44,840 nucleotides of DNA, from positions 1 to 44,840 of the forward strand of contig NZ_QNRQ01000019.1 in assembly GCF_003315175.1 (NCBI RefSeq), read 5' to 3'. The position numbers were made by a program, and so were the translations under genes. The notes under the pieces were generated by a model. The model was given only the letters and a program-made list of their open reading frames with translations, searched no databases and was not told the origin of the DNA. Shown here piece by piece: positions 1 through 8,687 of this stretch (positions are counted from its first letter, which is position 1; each line of letters begins with the position of its first letter). This stretch comes from Eoetvoesiella caeni (lineage in GTDB: Bacteria > Pseudomonadota > Gammaproteobacteria > Burkholderiales > Burkholderiaceae_B).

Positions 1-950
1 TGAATCAGTTTGCCATTATGTTCGGCGATCGATTTACCCAAGCAAGGGGATAAAAGTTGTTCAACCGCCTTGCCCACAAAAATACGGATACTCCCGGAAG
101 GAGGCGCCCACCCCGGCGTTACAACACATAGCCGCCCCTTTTCAATGTAGGGACGGCACAGCGCTTCAGGCAAGCGCGCAACCCCCAGGCCTGCAAGCGC
201 TGCCTCGCAAATCACCATCAGGTTGTCGCTTGAAAAACGTACTCGTGTTTCAACCTCAACGTGTTCCTGGCCCGGCCCTTCCAGGTGCCAACGCACCGAC
301 TCTTCCGTACCGCCCCAGCCAATAGCGTCCACGCCCTCCAGGGCGTTCGGATGAACCGGGCGGCCCGCCGCCTCGGCCACTGCCGGCGTTGCCACCAACA
401 CATAGCGAAAGACCGCCAACCTTTGCACTATCATGTCCGAATCAGGCAAGCCTTTGACCGAAGGCACGAGCACCAGATCCGCATGCGAGGCTTGCGATGC
501 CGCCGTGCCCATAGTGGTATTCAAACATATGCGGACACGCGGGTTGGCCAAGGCGAACTCCGACGCAATACGGCCAACGTACTCCGAAACAAGCGCGGTC
601 GGGCATGCCACACGCAGTGTCCCATAAGGCTCGCCTTGATTATCCTTGGCAAGGGTTGTGGCCGCGTACGTCTCGGCCCGAACCCGGCGTCCATGTTGAT
701 AAAGCTGCCGCCCTATTTCAGTAACTTCGAAATTGCGCGAATTGCGCAACAGCAAGGTCACCCCCAACTGTTCCTCAAGGGTAGCAATGCGGCGGCTCAA
801 TCGAGATTTCGACACACCCGTACGCAGGCTTGCGGCGCCAAACCCTCCGGCGTCAACGACCTCCGCCAGCAATATCAAATCATCGGCCGCGCAGTCGTTC
901 TTGCTTACTCTTTCCGGGCCGAACTCTTCAATGCTGTGTCTTCTCGTCAT
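1..950 (-). CDS. LysR-family transcriptional regulator (3' end outside window)
   Basis: Read on the minus strand from the ATG at 948-950, this frame stays open to the left edge, so about 316 residues are visible and the C terminus is cut off. The N terminus has a winged helix-turn-helix typical of LysR proteins (VSKSRLSRRIATLEEQLGV, then LLLRNSRNFEVTEIGRQLY), placed about 30 residues later than usual because of an N-terminal extension. The rest fits the periplasmic-binding-like effector domain (GTLRVACPTALVSEYV, DLVLVPSV, GLGVARLPEAL). It would be a cytoplasmic DNA-binding regulator; its ligand cannot be told from sequence. The EamA transporter gene ends 107 bp upstream on the same strand, so the two may be functionally linked, though no shared operator was seen. 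The family call is firm; the target is unknown. Confidence 0.9.
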   Translation of the reverse strand, partial: MTRRHSIEEFGPERVSKNDCAADDLILLAEVVDAGGFGAASLRTGVSKSRLSRRIATLEEQLGVTLLLRNSRNFEVTEIGRQLYQHGRRVRAETYAATTLAKDNQGEPYGTLRVACPTALVSEYVGRIASEFALANPRVRICLNTTMGTAASQASHADLVLVPSVKGLPDSDMIVQRLAVFRYVLVATPAVAEAAGRPVHPNALEGVDAIGWGGTEESVRWHLEGPGQEHVEVETRVRFSSDNLMVICEAALAGLGVARLPEALCRPYIEKGRLCVVTPGWAPPSGSIRIFVGKAVEQLLSPCLGKSIAEHNGKLI

Positions 951-1057
951 CGCTCGCCTCAATCCAATCATCGTCTCTTTTAAGTCATCTTTTCTTTCTT
1001 CATTGCCGGAACGCTCTTCCCCCACACACTGTGCCGCTAAAGAGGCATCGCGAACGA

Positions 1058-1954
1058 CTATCCTTGTTTGCCAAGCTTGCGCCCGCCATATTCGGCAAGG
1101 CTGATCCCCGCCAGGATTATTGCCAAGGCCACTGCATGATAGAGGTTGAACGCCTCGCCCAGCAGGGCAACAGCCAGTATGGCTCCCCAGATGGGCAGCA
1201 GGTTGATGAACAGGCCGGCCCGGTTCGCGCCAATCAGCTCCACAGCCCGAATATAAAACACCTGCCCCAGAAGACTCGGGAAAATAACGATATAGGCAAT
1301 TGCCGACCACCCTTGCAGGTCGGGAACTATGGTGGCGCCCCGGGCCATTTCAAGGGCCAGCATAGGCAAGGAAGCCAATGTCGCGCCCAGGCATAGAACG
1401 AACATCAAACTGGTCCAGTGCATCCGCGGCTTGCTGCGCAGCGCAGCGGTGTATATTCCGTAGGAAATGATCGCGACAAGCATTAACGCATCGCCAAAAT
1501 TGATGTCAAGGGCAATCACATTGTCAAAGTCGCCTCGTGCCGCAATGACGATCACTCCGACAAAAGAGATCACGAAGCCTATCGCCTGTTCCAGTCCTAC
1601 CCGGCTGCCAAACAAGACAAAGCTGGCGCAAAATACGAATAGCGGTGTGCCGCCTTGCAAAATACTGGCGTTGATTGCAGTGGTGTAGACCAGCGCATAA
1701 TAAAGGGCAACGCTGAACCCCGTAAATCCAAGCGCCCCGAGGAACAGCAGATAAGCCAGCCGTTGCCGCATGACTTGCCAATCCGCGGCAATCCGTTCGC
1801 GCTTGAATACATACAAGGCCACCATCACAAGCGCCCAGCGGACAGTCACCAGCACCATGGGCGAAGCATGGCCAACCGCCAGTTTGCCCGCAATGGAATT
1901 ACCCGCCCACATGAGCGTTGTCAGTGCCAGAAGAGCGTAGGCTTTATAAATCAC
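1058..1954 (-). CDS. EamA/DMT-family inner-membrane transporter
   Basis: The 298-residue product has about ten hydrophobic segments in two similar halves, as in EamA (drug/metabolite transporter) proteins. The N terminus contains the family-like stretch LMWAGNSIAGKLAVG, and the second half ends LLGEAFNLYHAVALAIILAG, matching the usual last two helices. It probably exports a small metabolite or amino acid across the inner membrane; the substrate is unknown. The start is a GTG at 1952-1954; the upstream ATG at 1959-1961 is out of frame and soon stops. The length is normal for the family. It lies 28 bp downstream of the ATP-grasp gene on the same strand, so co-transcription is possible. Confidence 0.88.
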   Translation of the reverse strand: MIYKAYALLALTTLMWAGNSIAGKLAVGHASPMVLVTVRWALVMVALYVFKRERIAADWQVMRQRLAYLLFLGALGFTGFSVALYYALVYTTAINASILQGGTPLFVFCASFVLFGSRVGLEQAIGFVISFVGVIVIAARGDFDNVIALDINFGDALMLVAIISYGIYTAALRSKPRMHWTSLMFVLCLGATLASLPMLALEMARGATIVPDLQGWSAIAYIVIFPSLLGQVFYIRAVELIGANRAGLFINLLPIWGAILAVALLGEAFNLYHAVALAIILAGISLAEYGGRKLGKQG

Positions 1955-1982
1955 GATTCATCCAGTCCTTAGCTAGGGATAA

Positions 1983-3815
1983 TTACGCAGATGCGTGCAA
2001 ACCGATCAACATGCTCGTGCAACCCAGCAAGCTTGCGAGCTTGTCCGTTCTTTCGCTGGCTGTTCCGCCTCCGGCGCCTATGGCTACAAGCTCACCGGCA
2101 ACCCGTTCGGCCAGGTCGAAACGATCTACAGGCAGACCGGTATCAAGGAGCTCATCCGTGTGTGCCACCAGGATCAATGCGCCGACGTCCTTGTTCATTA
2201 ACAGCGCCATACTGCGCGCAAAGAGCCCCTGCGCAGCCAGCGGCATTATGCCCCCGCCTGGCTCCACCGTTTCCTGATGGCTCGTGACATAGCAGGCATG
2301 CCCCTTGGCTATCCATTGCTGTTGCAGAGCGCGCGCTCGTATCGCTGCGTTCTGGGCACCCACGACCACCCCGAGGGGGATACGGCCGTCGCCATCCATC
2401 AGCCGTCCCATAAGCGCATGCAGGGTGTCCAGGGAGCTTTGGCTCGCGCCAAGCAGGGGCGCCAGATTGACCTCATTGATGGCGGCTCCGTTCTCGTGCC
2501 AGGGACGCGTAATATCCGGCGAAATAATATCGACGCCCGCAATATCCAGTCCGAAAAGCGCCGCAGCCCGGACCGCTATGGCCACATTATCGGCATGCAG
2601 TGTGGTCGAGTAGTCCACATCCAGTCCGCCCCATTGCGTCGACTCGATCCGGCGCAACGGGGCCCAGTGACCCTTGCCCAGCACGCTGCTCATCGTCAGT
2701 CCGGCGCGGCCCAACGCGTCCCTGGCCAGATCGTCCAGCGGATAGGGAGGCGGCCGGTCCCAAACCGGCATGTCCTTTTGCCGCTCATTGGCTGCCTCGA
2801 TGCATTGTGCGACGGTCATTCGCCCATCGCCCTCAACGGCAATAGGCTGACGCTTTACTGTATACAGCACCTGTCCGCGCACGACCAGCAAGCGATGACA
2901 AACGCCGGGAATGACGCGCTCGACCAGCACTTGCTTGGAAAACTGTGCCGCATACCGAAAAGCGTCGCTTACCGCCGCCAAAGAGGCAACGTCGACCGTA
3001 ACTCCCTCGCCGCGGTCGCGATCCACTGGTTTCAAGACCAGCGGCCCGCCGAGATTTTGCGCCGCCTGCAGTGCGCCGGCCTCATCCAGAACAAGATAGT
3101 GATCGGGCACCGGCAATCCCGCCTGGCGCATCCATTGCGCCGCCAGGAACTTGTGCTGGGCGGTTTCGGCGCCTATCAGAGAATCCGTTTCTACCTTGCT
3201 GCGCCGGATGCGCAATGCGTGCTTGCCCCAGCCCAATTGAAAAACGCAATCGCCCAGATGGCGCCACGGAACACCACGGTCCTGGGCGGTTCGAAGCATA
3301 TGGATCGACGATTTCCCCGCCGGCAGGGCGGCCCGCAAAGGCTGCAGCACCCGCTCTTCCAGTTGCAAGTAAAGCGCCTCGGGCCTGGGGGGCAGCTCGG
3401 ACGCCGCGGCCATCTCAAGTACCAAGGATATTGCCCAGTTATAGGCGAGGTATGTGGACTGTGCGGGAATAAAATCCAGTCGCGGCACCGCAACCACACC
3501 CAACCAGGCCCCCGGCTTATCCGCATCCGGACGGCAGGATAGAATCCGGCCGGGCTCGAACACCGGAATACGCGCGGCACGCTGCAGCCCCGCCGCAATT
3601 TGCAATATGCGCCACGTCAGCCGGATCGCCTGATTGTCGAGCGCAGCCTCCTCAACACGAGCCTGCAGAACAATGGCCAACTTCTCGGACAGCCAGGCGT
3701 CGAACGCCTTCCAGTCAATGGTGGACGGACAGTGCTCAAGCCGAATCGTCAACACCTGATCGGGCTGCCGCAAGCCATTGTGAAAGCCGGCATGGTTCAC
3801 GCTGTCAATGATCAT
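1983..3815 (-). CDS. Cyanophycin-synthetase-like ATP-grasp protein with degenerate Mur-ligase domain
   Basis: The 610-residue protein resembles the first two thirds of cyanophycin synthetase CphA: an N-terminal domain (about 1-200), then an ATP-grasp ligase domain (about 215-475) with VLKPVDRDRGEGV for nucleotide binding and INEVNLAPLLGAS for the metal-binding Glu/Asn loop. CphA then continues into a Mur-ligase domain of about 400 residues that begins with a P-loop of type GTNGKTTT. Here only about 130 residues remain (481-610). They still follow the CphA order (LGVVVGAQNAAIRA, then DVGALILVAHTDELLDTG, then DRFDLAERV), but the P-loop reads GAQNAAIR. ATP-grasp chemistry (carboxylate to amine ligation) is therefore plausible, while the second ligase activity should be absent. 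It begins 24 bp after the autotransporter stop codon. The substrate is not known. Confidence 0.8.
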   Translation of the reverse strand: MIIDSVNHAGFHNGLRQPDQVLTIRLEHCPSTIDWKAFDAWLSEKLAIVLQARVEEAALDNQAIRLTWRILQIAAGLQRAARIPVFEPGRILSCRPDADKPGAWLGVVAVPRLDFIPAQSTYLAYNWAISLVLEMAAASELPPRPEALYLQLEERVLQPLRAALPAGKSSIHMLRTAQDRGVPWRHLGDCVFQLGWGKHALRIRRSKVETDSLIGAETAQHKFLAAQWMRQAGLPVPDHYLVLDEAGALQAAQNLGGPLVLKPVDRDRGEGVTVDVASLAAVSDAFRYAAQFSKQVLVERVIPGVCHRLLVVRGQVLYTVKRQPIAVEGDGRMTVAQCIEAANERQKDMPVWDRPPPYPLDDLARDALGRAGLTMSSVLGKGHWAPLRRIESTQWGGLDVDYSTTLHADNVAIAVRAAALFGLDIAGVDIISPDITRPWHENGAAINEVNLAPLLGASQSSLDTLHALMGRLMDGDGRIPLGVVVGAQNAAIRARALQQQWIAKGHACYVTSHQETVEPGGGIMPLAAQGLFARSMALLMNKDVGALILVAHTDELLDTGLPVDRFDLAERVAGELVAIGAGGGTASERTDKLASLLGCTSMLIGLHASA

Positions 3816-3839
3816 AAGTCGCGTCCATTGCGCCCGGCC

Positions 3840-6800
3840 TCAAAATTGGTAGTCTACCCCCGCTTGCAACGACTGCGCATTCACGTTGCCACTGTGCAGC
3901 ACGCTATCGTAGCGCACGTACGCGCTGGCCGTCTTGCCGATCGGCAGCGTCGCACCCAGCCCCGCCGTCACCAGCCCGCGTGTATCACGCGTGCCCGCGA
4001 TCACGAAGCCAGTGCCGTCGGCGGCCGTAACGGAAACGTTACGGCCTGTACTTTGCGTCTCGTAGGCATAGCCGGCACGCAGTTGCACCGAGGCTGGCCG
4101 CTTGTTGTTGTGCAATGTGAAGGGGTAGTCCAGCGTCACGCCTATATATGGCTGCAGGCTTTGCTGGTGCCGGTTGGCCACGCCAAGGTTCTGTGCCGTC
4201 GGGCCGCTTTCATCGGTGCCCAGGCCGTCCAGATAGGCATAACGCACGCCCACCCGCGGCGTAAGCACCACCGGCCCCAGCGACCACGGACGGCTGGCCT
4301 GCAGCCCCGCGGTGATCTCCTGGCCGTGGCCATCTCCCTTGGCACTGCCAAGCAACCCGAACGAACGCGTTGTCGAGGAGAAGCCGTAGGCATAGCCCAG
4401 CGTACCGGCCAAGGTGAAAGCCCCGAGATTCTTCGCCCCATAGCCCGCGATGCGCAGCGTGTCCAGCGTGCCTTTGGAGCCATTGCCCGATTCGGTCACG
4501 TCGGCATGGCTGTAGCCACCGGCCACCCCCATCGTCCAGTCCTTCCATTGGTGGTCGACGCCGGTCAGGAAGCCATAGCCGCGATCGCGCGCGTCCGGCG
4601 CACCGCGATTGCCGTCGATGTGCCTGTCTGTGCCTTGCGCCTGGATCCAGAGGCCATTGCCTTGGCGCGGGCAGGATTGCGCACTGCCGCTTGCGGATGC
4701 ATCCGCAGCCGTGCCGCAAGGTCCGGCCAGCCGGTCCAGCAGCGCCGCATTGGCGTCCTGCGCGGCGCGCAGCGCCGAGGAACCCACCGCTCCGAAGATT
4801 GTCGCCTGCGTCGGCGCTACCACCACCGAACCTGAACCCGTCAAACTCAGGTTCAGCGCATCCGCCCCATTGCCCAAGGCCTGGGCCAATCCCGCCGGCG
4901 CATTGCTTGTCACCGTGGAGAAGCTGCCGTTGACCGCTGCGGCGCTCAGCAGTGTATAGCTGGTGCTGGTGTATGTGCCCGGCGCGTACAGCAGGCTCAA
5001 TGTCCCGGCCAGGGTGGCTGTGCCGCCCACTTTCAGTTGCGCGGCCTGCGTCGGGCTGATCTCCATCAGCAGCATGCCGCTGGACGACTGCGTATAGTTG
5101 CCGCTGATGGTCAGCGTGCCGATCGAGCCGCCCGGCCGGACGATGCCGTTGTTGTTCACATTGCCTGCAATGCTGCCGTGGCCGCGCAGCGTGCCCCCCG
5201 TATTGACCTGCACATCGCCCAGGATACCGGCCGAGGGATGGTCCGCATCGCCTACCTTCAGAGTACCGGCATTCACTGTGGTTCCGCCGGTGTAGGTGTT
5301 CACCCCATTCAGGATCAGCGTACCGGCTCCCGCCTTCATCAGGCTGCCGCCTGTGCCGGGCGCATCGCCGCCGTCGGCGATTACACCCGATATTGTGTCG
5401 TTGCTGTTCAAGGCTCCCAGCGTCAATTGCTTGCCGCCCAGGTACACATTGCCGGCTCCCGACAGCGAACCAATGCCGGCGCCTGCGCTGGTTTGGCCAA
5501 TGTCCACCACACCTCCCGCGGCGTTTACCACCGTGGCCCCCGCTGCGGAAGCCTGGCCGGCCATCAAGAGCCTGCCGCCCGACTGATTGGTGATCTCTGC
5601 GCTGCCTGCGCTGGCTTCGCCGGAAAAGGCTGTCACGCCTCCGGCTGCATTGGTGATCGTGGCATTGCCCGCCGTCGCACCGTTCTCAAAAGCCGTTCGG
5701 CCGCCATTGTTGTTGCGGATGGATAAATTGCCGGCGCTCGTAGAGTTCTGAAAGCTCAGGATGGAAGCGACTGCCCCGCCAGCCACGCCGCCCTGCACCG
5801 TCACTCCGCCCGTGCCGAGCGCCCCGGTGGCATACACGCCCACGTCGGTATATACGTTCGTGCCGCCTTGATAGGTATTGGCGCTGCCCAGCTTTACACT
5901 GCCGGTGCCCGGGCCGGTGAGCGTCAGGCTGCCTGGCCCGGATATCACTCCGTTAAGCACCACGTCCGAAGTTCCGGTGGTGCCGCTGGCGTCTATCACC
6001 CCCGCGCCCGCCAGAGTAATGGCCCGGCGGGTGGTAAGGCCGCTGGTCGCCTTCAGCGTGCCGCCTTGTAGCGTCACCCCGCCCGAATCCTCGCCCAGGT
6101 TCGCGTCGCTGCTCACCGACAGCGTGCCTCCCGCAATTGTCGTGCCCCCCTGGTAATTGTTGACCCTTGTCAGCACCAACGTACCCGCGCCCCCGGCCGT
6201 CAGGCCGTCCAATCCCCGTATATCGCCGTTCAGAGTCAGTTGCTGCCCCGCACCGACATTGATCGATCCGCCATCGGTCAGAATCAAAACTCGGGCAGAT
6301 GCGAAGCTCGAAGTCGCCTCCAGCGTGCCGCCTTGCAGCATCACCTTGCCCTTGCTCAAATCCCCGCCCGGAACCTCGCCCAGGTTCGCATCGCTGCTCA
6401 CCGACAGCGTGCCTCCCGCAATTGTCGTACCCTTCTGGTAATTGTTGACCCCCATCAGCACCAGCGTGCCCGCGCCCCCCGCCGTCAGTCCCCCCGAGCC
6501 CAAAATCTCGCCGGTCAGAGTCAGTTGCTGCCCGGCAGCGGCATTGATCGATCCGTTACCGTCCAGCTCGAAAGCCCGGTTCGACGTAAAACTCGAAGTC
6601 GCCTCCAGCGTGCCGCCTTGCAGCGTCACCCCGTCCGAATCCTCGCCCAGATCCGCATCGCTGCTCACCGACAGCGTGCTGCCATTGATCGTGATGCCAG
6701 CGGCCCAGGCCGGCGCGGACACCAAGCCGGCCATGGCCAGCGCCAGGGCGGTCATGGTCGGCCGCGCGGCCGGGCGCAGCCTGCCATGCACATAAGTGTG

Positions 6801-6863
6801 CTCTGGAACGATTTGTGAAATATTCGGCCTGGAATTCAGGGCATTGCGATCAATGCGGCTCAT
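3840..6863 (-). CDS. Type V autotransporter with PATR passenger repeats
   Basis: This is a secreted surface protein of about 1007 residues. The start chosen is the ATG at 6861-6863, which has GAAGGA nine bases upstream; an in-frame start 72 bp earlier (6935) lacks such support. The N terminus is a long signal peptide ending SAPAWA, after a family-like extension. The passenger is Gly/Ser/Thr-rich beta-helix sequence with autotransporter-associated repeats (GAGTLVL, NNYQGGTTIAGGTLSVSSDA). The last 270 or so residues form the outer-membrane beta barrel (starting near GLWIQAQGTDRH) and the protein ends in the typical aromatic terminus VDYQF. No serine-protease motif was seen, so an adhesin-like role is more likely than proteolysis. 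The gene is followed 24 bp later by the ATP-grasp gene on the same strand. Confidence 0.93.
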   Translation of the reverse strand: MSRIDRNALNSRPNISQIVPEHTYVHGRLRPAARPTMTALALAMAGLVSAPAWAAGITINGSTLSVSSDADLGEDSDGVTLQGGTLEATSSFTSNRAFELDGNGSINAAAGQQLTLTGEILGSGGLTAGGAGTLVLMGVNNYQKGTTIAGGTLSVSSDANLGEVPGGDLSKGKVMLQGGTLEATSSFASARVLILTDGGSINVGAGQQLTLNGDIRGLDGLTAGGAGTLVLTRVNNYQGGTTIAGGTLSVSSDANLGEDSGGVTLQGGTLKATSGLTTRRAITLAGAGVIDASGTTGTSDVVLNGVISGPGSLTLTGPGTGSVKLGSANTYQGGTNVYTDVGVYATGALGTGGVTVQGGVAGGAVASILSFQNSTSAGNLSIRNNNGGRTAFENGATAGNATITNAAGGVTAFSGEASAGSAEITNQSGGRLLMAGQASAAGATVVNAAGGVVDIGQTSAGAGIGSLSGAGNVYLGGKQLTLGALNSNDTISGVIADGGDAPGTGGSLMKAGAGTLILNGVNTYTGGTTVNAGTLKVGDADHPSAGILGDVQVNTGGTLRGHGSIAGNVNNNGIVRPGGSIGTLTISGNYTQSSSGMLLMEISPTQAAQLKVGGTATLAGTLSLLYAPGTYTSTSYTLLSAAAVNGSFSTVTSNAPAGLAQALGNGADALNLSLTGSGSVVVAPTQATIFGAVGSSALRAAQDANAALLDRLAGPCGTAADASASGSAQSCPRQGNGLWIQAQGTDRHIDGNRGAPDARDRGYGFLTGVDHQWKDWTMGVAGGYSHADVTESGNGSKGTLDTLRIAGYGAKNLGAFTLAGTLGYAYGFSSTTRSFGLLGSAKGDGHGQEITAGLQASRPWSLGPVVLTPRVGVRYAYLDGLGTDESGPTAQNLGVANRHQQSLQPYIGVTLDYPFTLHNNKRPASVQLRAGYAYETQSTGRNVSVTAADGTGFVIAGTRDTRGLVTAGLGATLPIGKTASAYVRYDSVLHSGNVNAQSLQAGVDYQF
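6089..6690 (-). repeat. Tandem PATR-encoding repeats in the autotransporter passenger
   Basis: Three related units about 270-284 bp apart encode LSVSSDANLGE, then LQGGTLEATSSF, then GAGTLVL and NNYQ-GTTIAGGT. The best-conserved DNA blocks are near 6089-6208 and 6373-6489, with a partial block near 6640-6690. The DNA identity is high enough for unequal recombination to change the unit number. Confidence 0.75.
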
Positions 6864-6956
6864 GCGCGTAAGTCCTTCAAGGAAGTTGGGCCAAGTGCAG
6901 CGTCGCCCACATCTTGCGCACAAGACTGAGTTCAAAAGTACAAATGGATGCTTAAG

Positions 6957-6975
6957 TTATTGTTGGTAACAATAA
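6957..6975. promoter_or_regulatory. Palindrome upstream of the autotransporter gene
   Basis: TTATTGTT and AACAATAA form a perfect 8-bp inverted repeat around GGT. It lies 94 bp upstream of the autotransporter start, in an AT-rich patch between that gene and the hxlR-type gene. The stem has little GC and no T-run follows, so an operator fits better than a terminator. The binding protein is unknown. Confidence 0.4.
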
Positions 6976-7059
6976 AAACATCGTATCGTTGCACAACGAA
7001 ACGGACACAGCAAGAAATTTCCGGCGTGAATAGCAATGCGTTGCGTAAACGAAACCGGG

Positions 7060-7521
7060 CTACAGACTACTGCGCGTTGGGTTTGGCGCCATGGTAGTGC
7101 GTTTTTGGCCGCGGCTATCCTGGGCCTGAAGTATGCGGGGAAGGCTTGTTTCAATCCAGTCCGCAAGACCTCTTACTTTCTCGGCGGCCTCGCGGCCAAG
7201 GGGCGTCAGACTGTACTCCACATGGGGAGGCACCACTTCGAAAGCGGTTCGGTCCACCAGCCCGTCGCTCTCCAGCCATTGCAGGGTCTGGGCCAGCATC
7301 CTTTCACTGACGCCGCCGATGGCGCGCCGCAACTCGCTGAAGCGGTGAACGCGGGTTTCCAGCACCAGCAGCACCAATACTCCCCATCGGCTGGTGACAT
7401 GCTTGAGCACCTCGCGCGATGGGCAGGCCTCTACAAGAAGCTCTCCGCGGCGCATCTTGTTCAGCAACGTTGGCGTGTCTTTGGCGGGCCGTTGATTATC
7501 AACCTTGGCACTTACCTTCAT
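7060..7521 (-). CDS. HxlR-family (YtfH/QorR-like) transcriptional regulator
   Basis: The 153-residue protein has the HxlR winged-helix core: the conserved early Cys region (EACPSREVLKHVTSRWGVLVLLVL), the ELRRAIGGVSERMLAQTLQWLESDGLV helix-turn-helix, and the wing VVPPHVEYSLTPLGREA. Members often sense quinones or electrophiles through that Cys (here in EACPS) and repress a neighbouring oxidoreductase. That fits the divergent quinone-oxidoreductase gene 70 bp away. The start at 7519-7521 puts the DNA-binding domain at about residues 30-120. The C-terminal tail is short and variable. The regulator call is firm; the inducer is inferred from family knowledge. Confidence 0.9.
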   Translation of the reverse strand: MKVSAKVDNQRPAKDTPTLLNKMRRGELLVEACPSREVLKHVTSRWGVLVLLVLETRVHRFSELRRAIGGVSERMLAQTLQWLESDGLVDRTAFEVVPPHVEYSLTPLGREAAEKVRGLADWIETSLPRILQAQDSRGQKRTTMAPNPTRSSL

Positions 7522-7541
7522 GTACGTACTTCCAAAAAGTT

Positions 7542-7558
7542 AGTGTGAATATCATACT
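7542..7558. promoter_or_regulatory. Candidate HxlR operator in the divergent promoter
   Basis: AGTGTGAATATCATACT is an imperfect 17-bp palindrome (AGT-TGA-TA-TCA-ACT) near the middle of the 70-bp gap between the hxlR-type gene and the oxidoreductase gene. HxlR proteins bind such sites as dimers and typically repress both directions. Binding is inferred. Confidence 0.5.
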
Positions 7559-7591
7559 ACTACTTCCCTCCACTACCGAATCGAAAATATC

Positions 7592-8443
7592 ATGACTATC
7601 GCAATTACCGGCGCCTCCGGCCAGCTTGGCCGCCTTGTCATCGAACGGCTGCGCGCCAAAGTGCCCGCCAGCGACATCGTCGCGCTTGTTCGCACCTCGT
7701 CCAAGGCGGCCGACCTGGGCGTGCAGGTGCGCGAAGCCGACTACACCCGTCCCGACACCTTGGACAAGGCACTGGCCGGCGTCGACACGCTTCTGATGAT
7801 TTCAGGCAGCGAAGTCGGCCAACGCGTGGCGCAGCACCGCAACGTCATCGAGGCCGCCAAAAAGGCCGGCGTCAAGCGCGTGGTCTATACAAGCTTGCTG
7901 CACGCCGAAAGCTCCACCCTGGGCCTGGCGCCCGAGCATGTCGAAACCGAGGCGCTCCTGAAATCCTCGGGGCTAAGCATCACCCTGCTGCGCAACGGCT
8001 GGTACACAGAAAACTACACCGCCTCGGTCGGGCCCGCTGTGGCAAACGGCGCGCTCATCGGCAGCGCAGGACAAGGCAAGATTGCATCCGCCGCACGCGC
8101 CGACTATGCCGATGCAGCGGTGATTGCGCTGACTACCGCTGGCCACGAAGGCAAAACGTACGAACTGGCCGGAGACTCGGCCTACACCCTGGCCGAGCTG
8201 GCCGCGGAAATCTCGCGCCAGACAGGCAAGGACATTCCGTATAAAGATCTGCCCGTCGCCGATTACACGGCGGCCCTCGTGGCCGCAGGCGTGCCCGCGC
8301 CCTGGCCGGAAGCATTGCCACTGCTTGACGCCGAAGCCGCCAAAGGCGCCCTGTTCGACGACAGCAGGGTGCTGTCGAAGCTGATCGGCCGCCCGACCAC
8401 ATCGCTGAAGGACTCTGTAGCCGCGGCGCTCAAGGCGGCATAA
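7592..8443 (+). CDS. qorB: NAD(P)H:quinone oxidoreductase, NmrA/QorB-like
   Basis: The 283-residue protein is an atypical short-chain dehydrogenase of the NmrA/QorB (YtfG) type. The Rossmann motif is at the very start (ITGASGQLGRLV, residues 5-16), followed by ALVRTSSKAADL for the cofactor ribose/phosphate, and the strand-helix elements GVDTLLMISGSEV and VKRVVYTSLLHA. The active-site-like segment LLRNGWYTENY also matches the family. It probably reduces quinones with NADPH in the cytoplasm. The length is normal and the ATG at 7592 opens directly into the Rossmann strand. Its divergent HxlR neighbour is the usual partner of this gene in enterics and betaproteobacteria. Quinone specificity is inferred from the family. 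Confidence 0.88.
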   Translation: MTIAITGASGQLGRLVIERLRAKVPASDIVALVRTSSKAADLGVQVREADYTRPDTLDKALAGVDTLLMISGSEVGQRVAQHRNVIEAAKKAGVKRVVYTSLLHAESSTLGLAPEHVETEALLKSSGLSITLLRNGWYTENYTASVGPAVANGALIGSAGQGKIASAARADYADAAVIALTTAGHEGKTYELAGDSAYTLAELAAEISRQTGKDIPYKDLPVADYTAALVAAGVPAPWPEALPLLDAEAAKGALFDDSRVLSKLIGRPTTSLKDSVAAALKAA

Positions 8444-8604
8444 GTTCGTACGGCCGTGTCCATGCCAGGGCCGGCCACATCCGCAAGCACGAATCTCCGG
8501 CTTGCATGGCGAGTCCGCCCAGGGCAAGCGATAATGGTGCCTGCCCGATCCATTTCGGCCCGGTGGACGCCGCCTTTTTAATCCTTTAAGCCAGAATGAA
8601 ATCG

Positions 8605-8630
8605 CTCACGGACGTCGCTGCGCCCGTGAG
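8605..8630. other. GC-rich inverted repeat upstream of the ABC gene
   Basis: CTCACGG and CCGTGAG form a 7-bp inverted repeat with a 12-nt loop in the 244-bp gap between the oxidoreductase and ABC transporter genes. No T-run follows it on either strand, so its role (operator, leader hairpin or weak terminator) is open. Nothing else was recognised in the gap. Confidence 0.3.
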
Positions 8631-8687
8631 CCATCCGTCTGTGGCGCCCACGTGCGGTCCCGTCTATTTTTGTTTTCGGAGGCTGTC

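Noticed and set aside
2277-6818. Long plus-strand frames opposite the ATP-grasp and autotransporter genes
   Set aside because: They are antisense shadows of GC-rich genes, rich in Arg/His/Gln and without domains.
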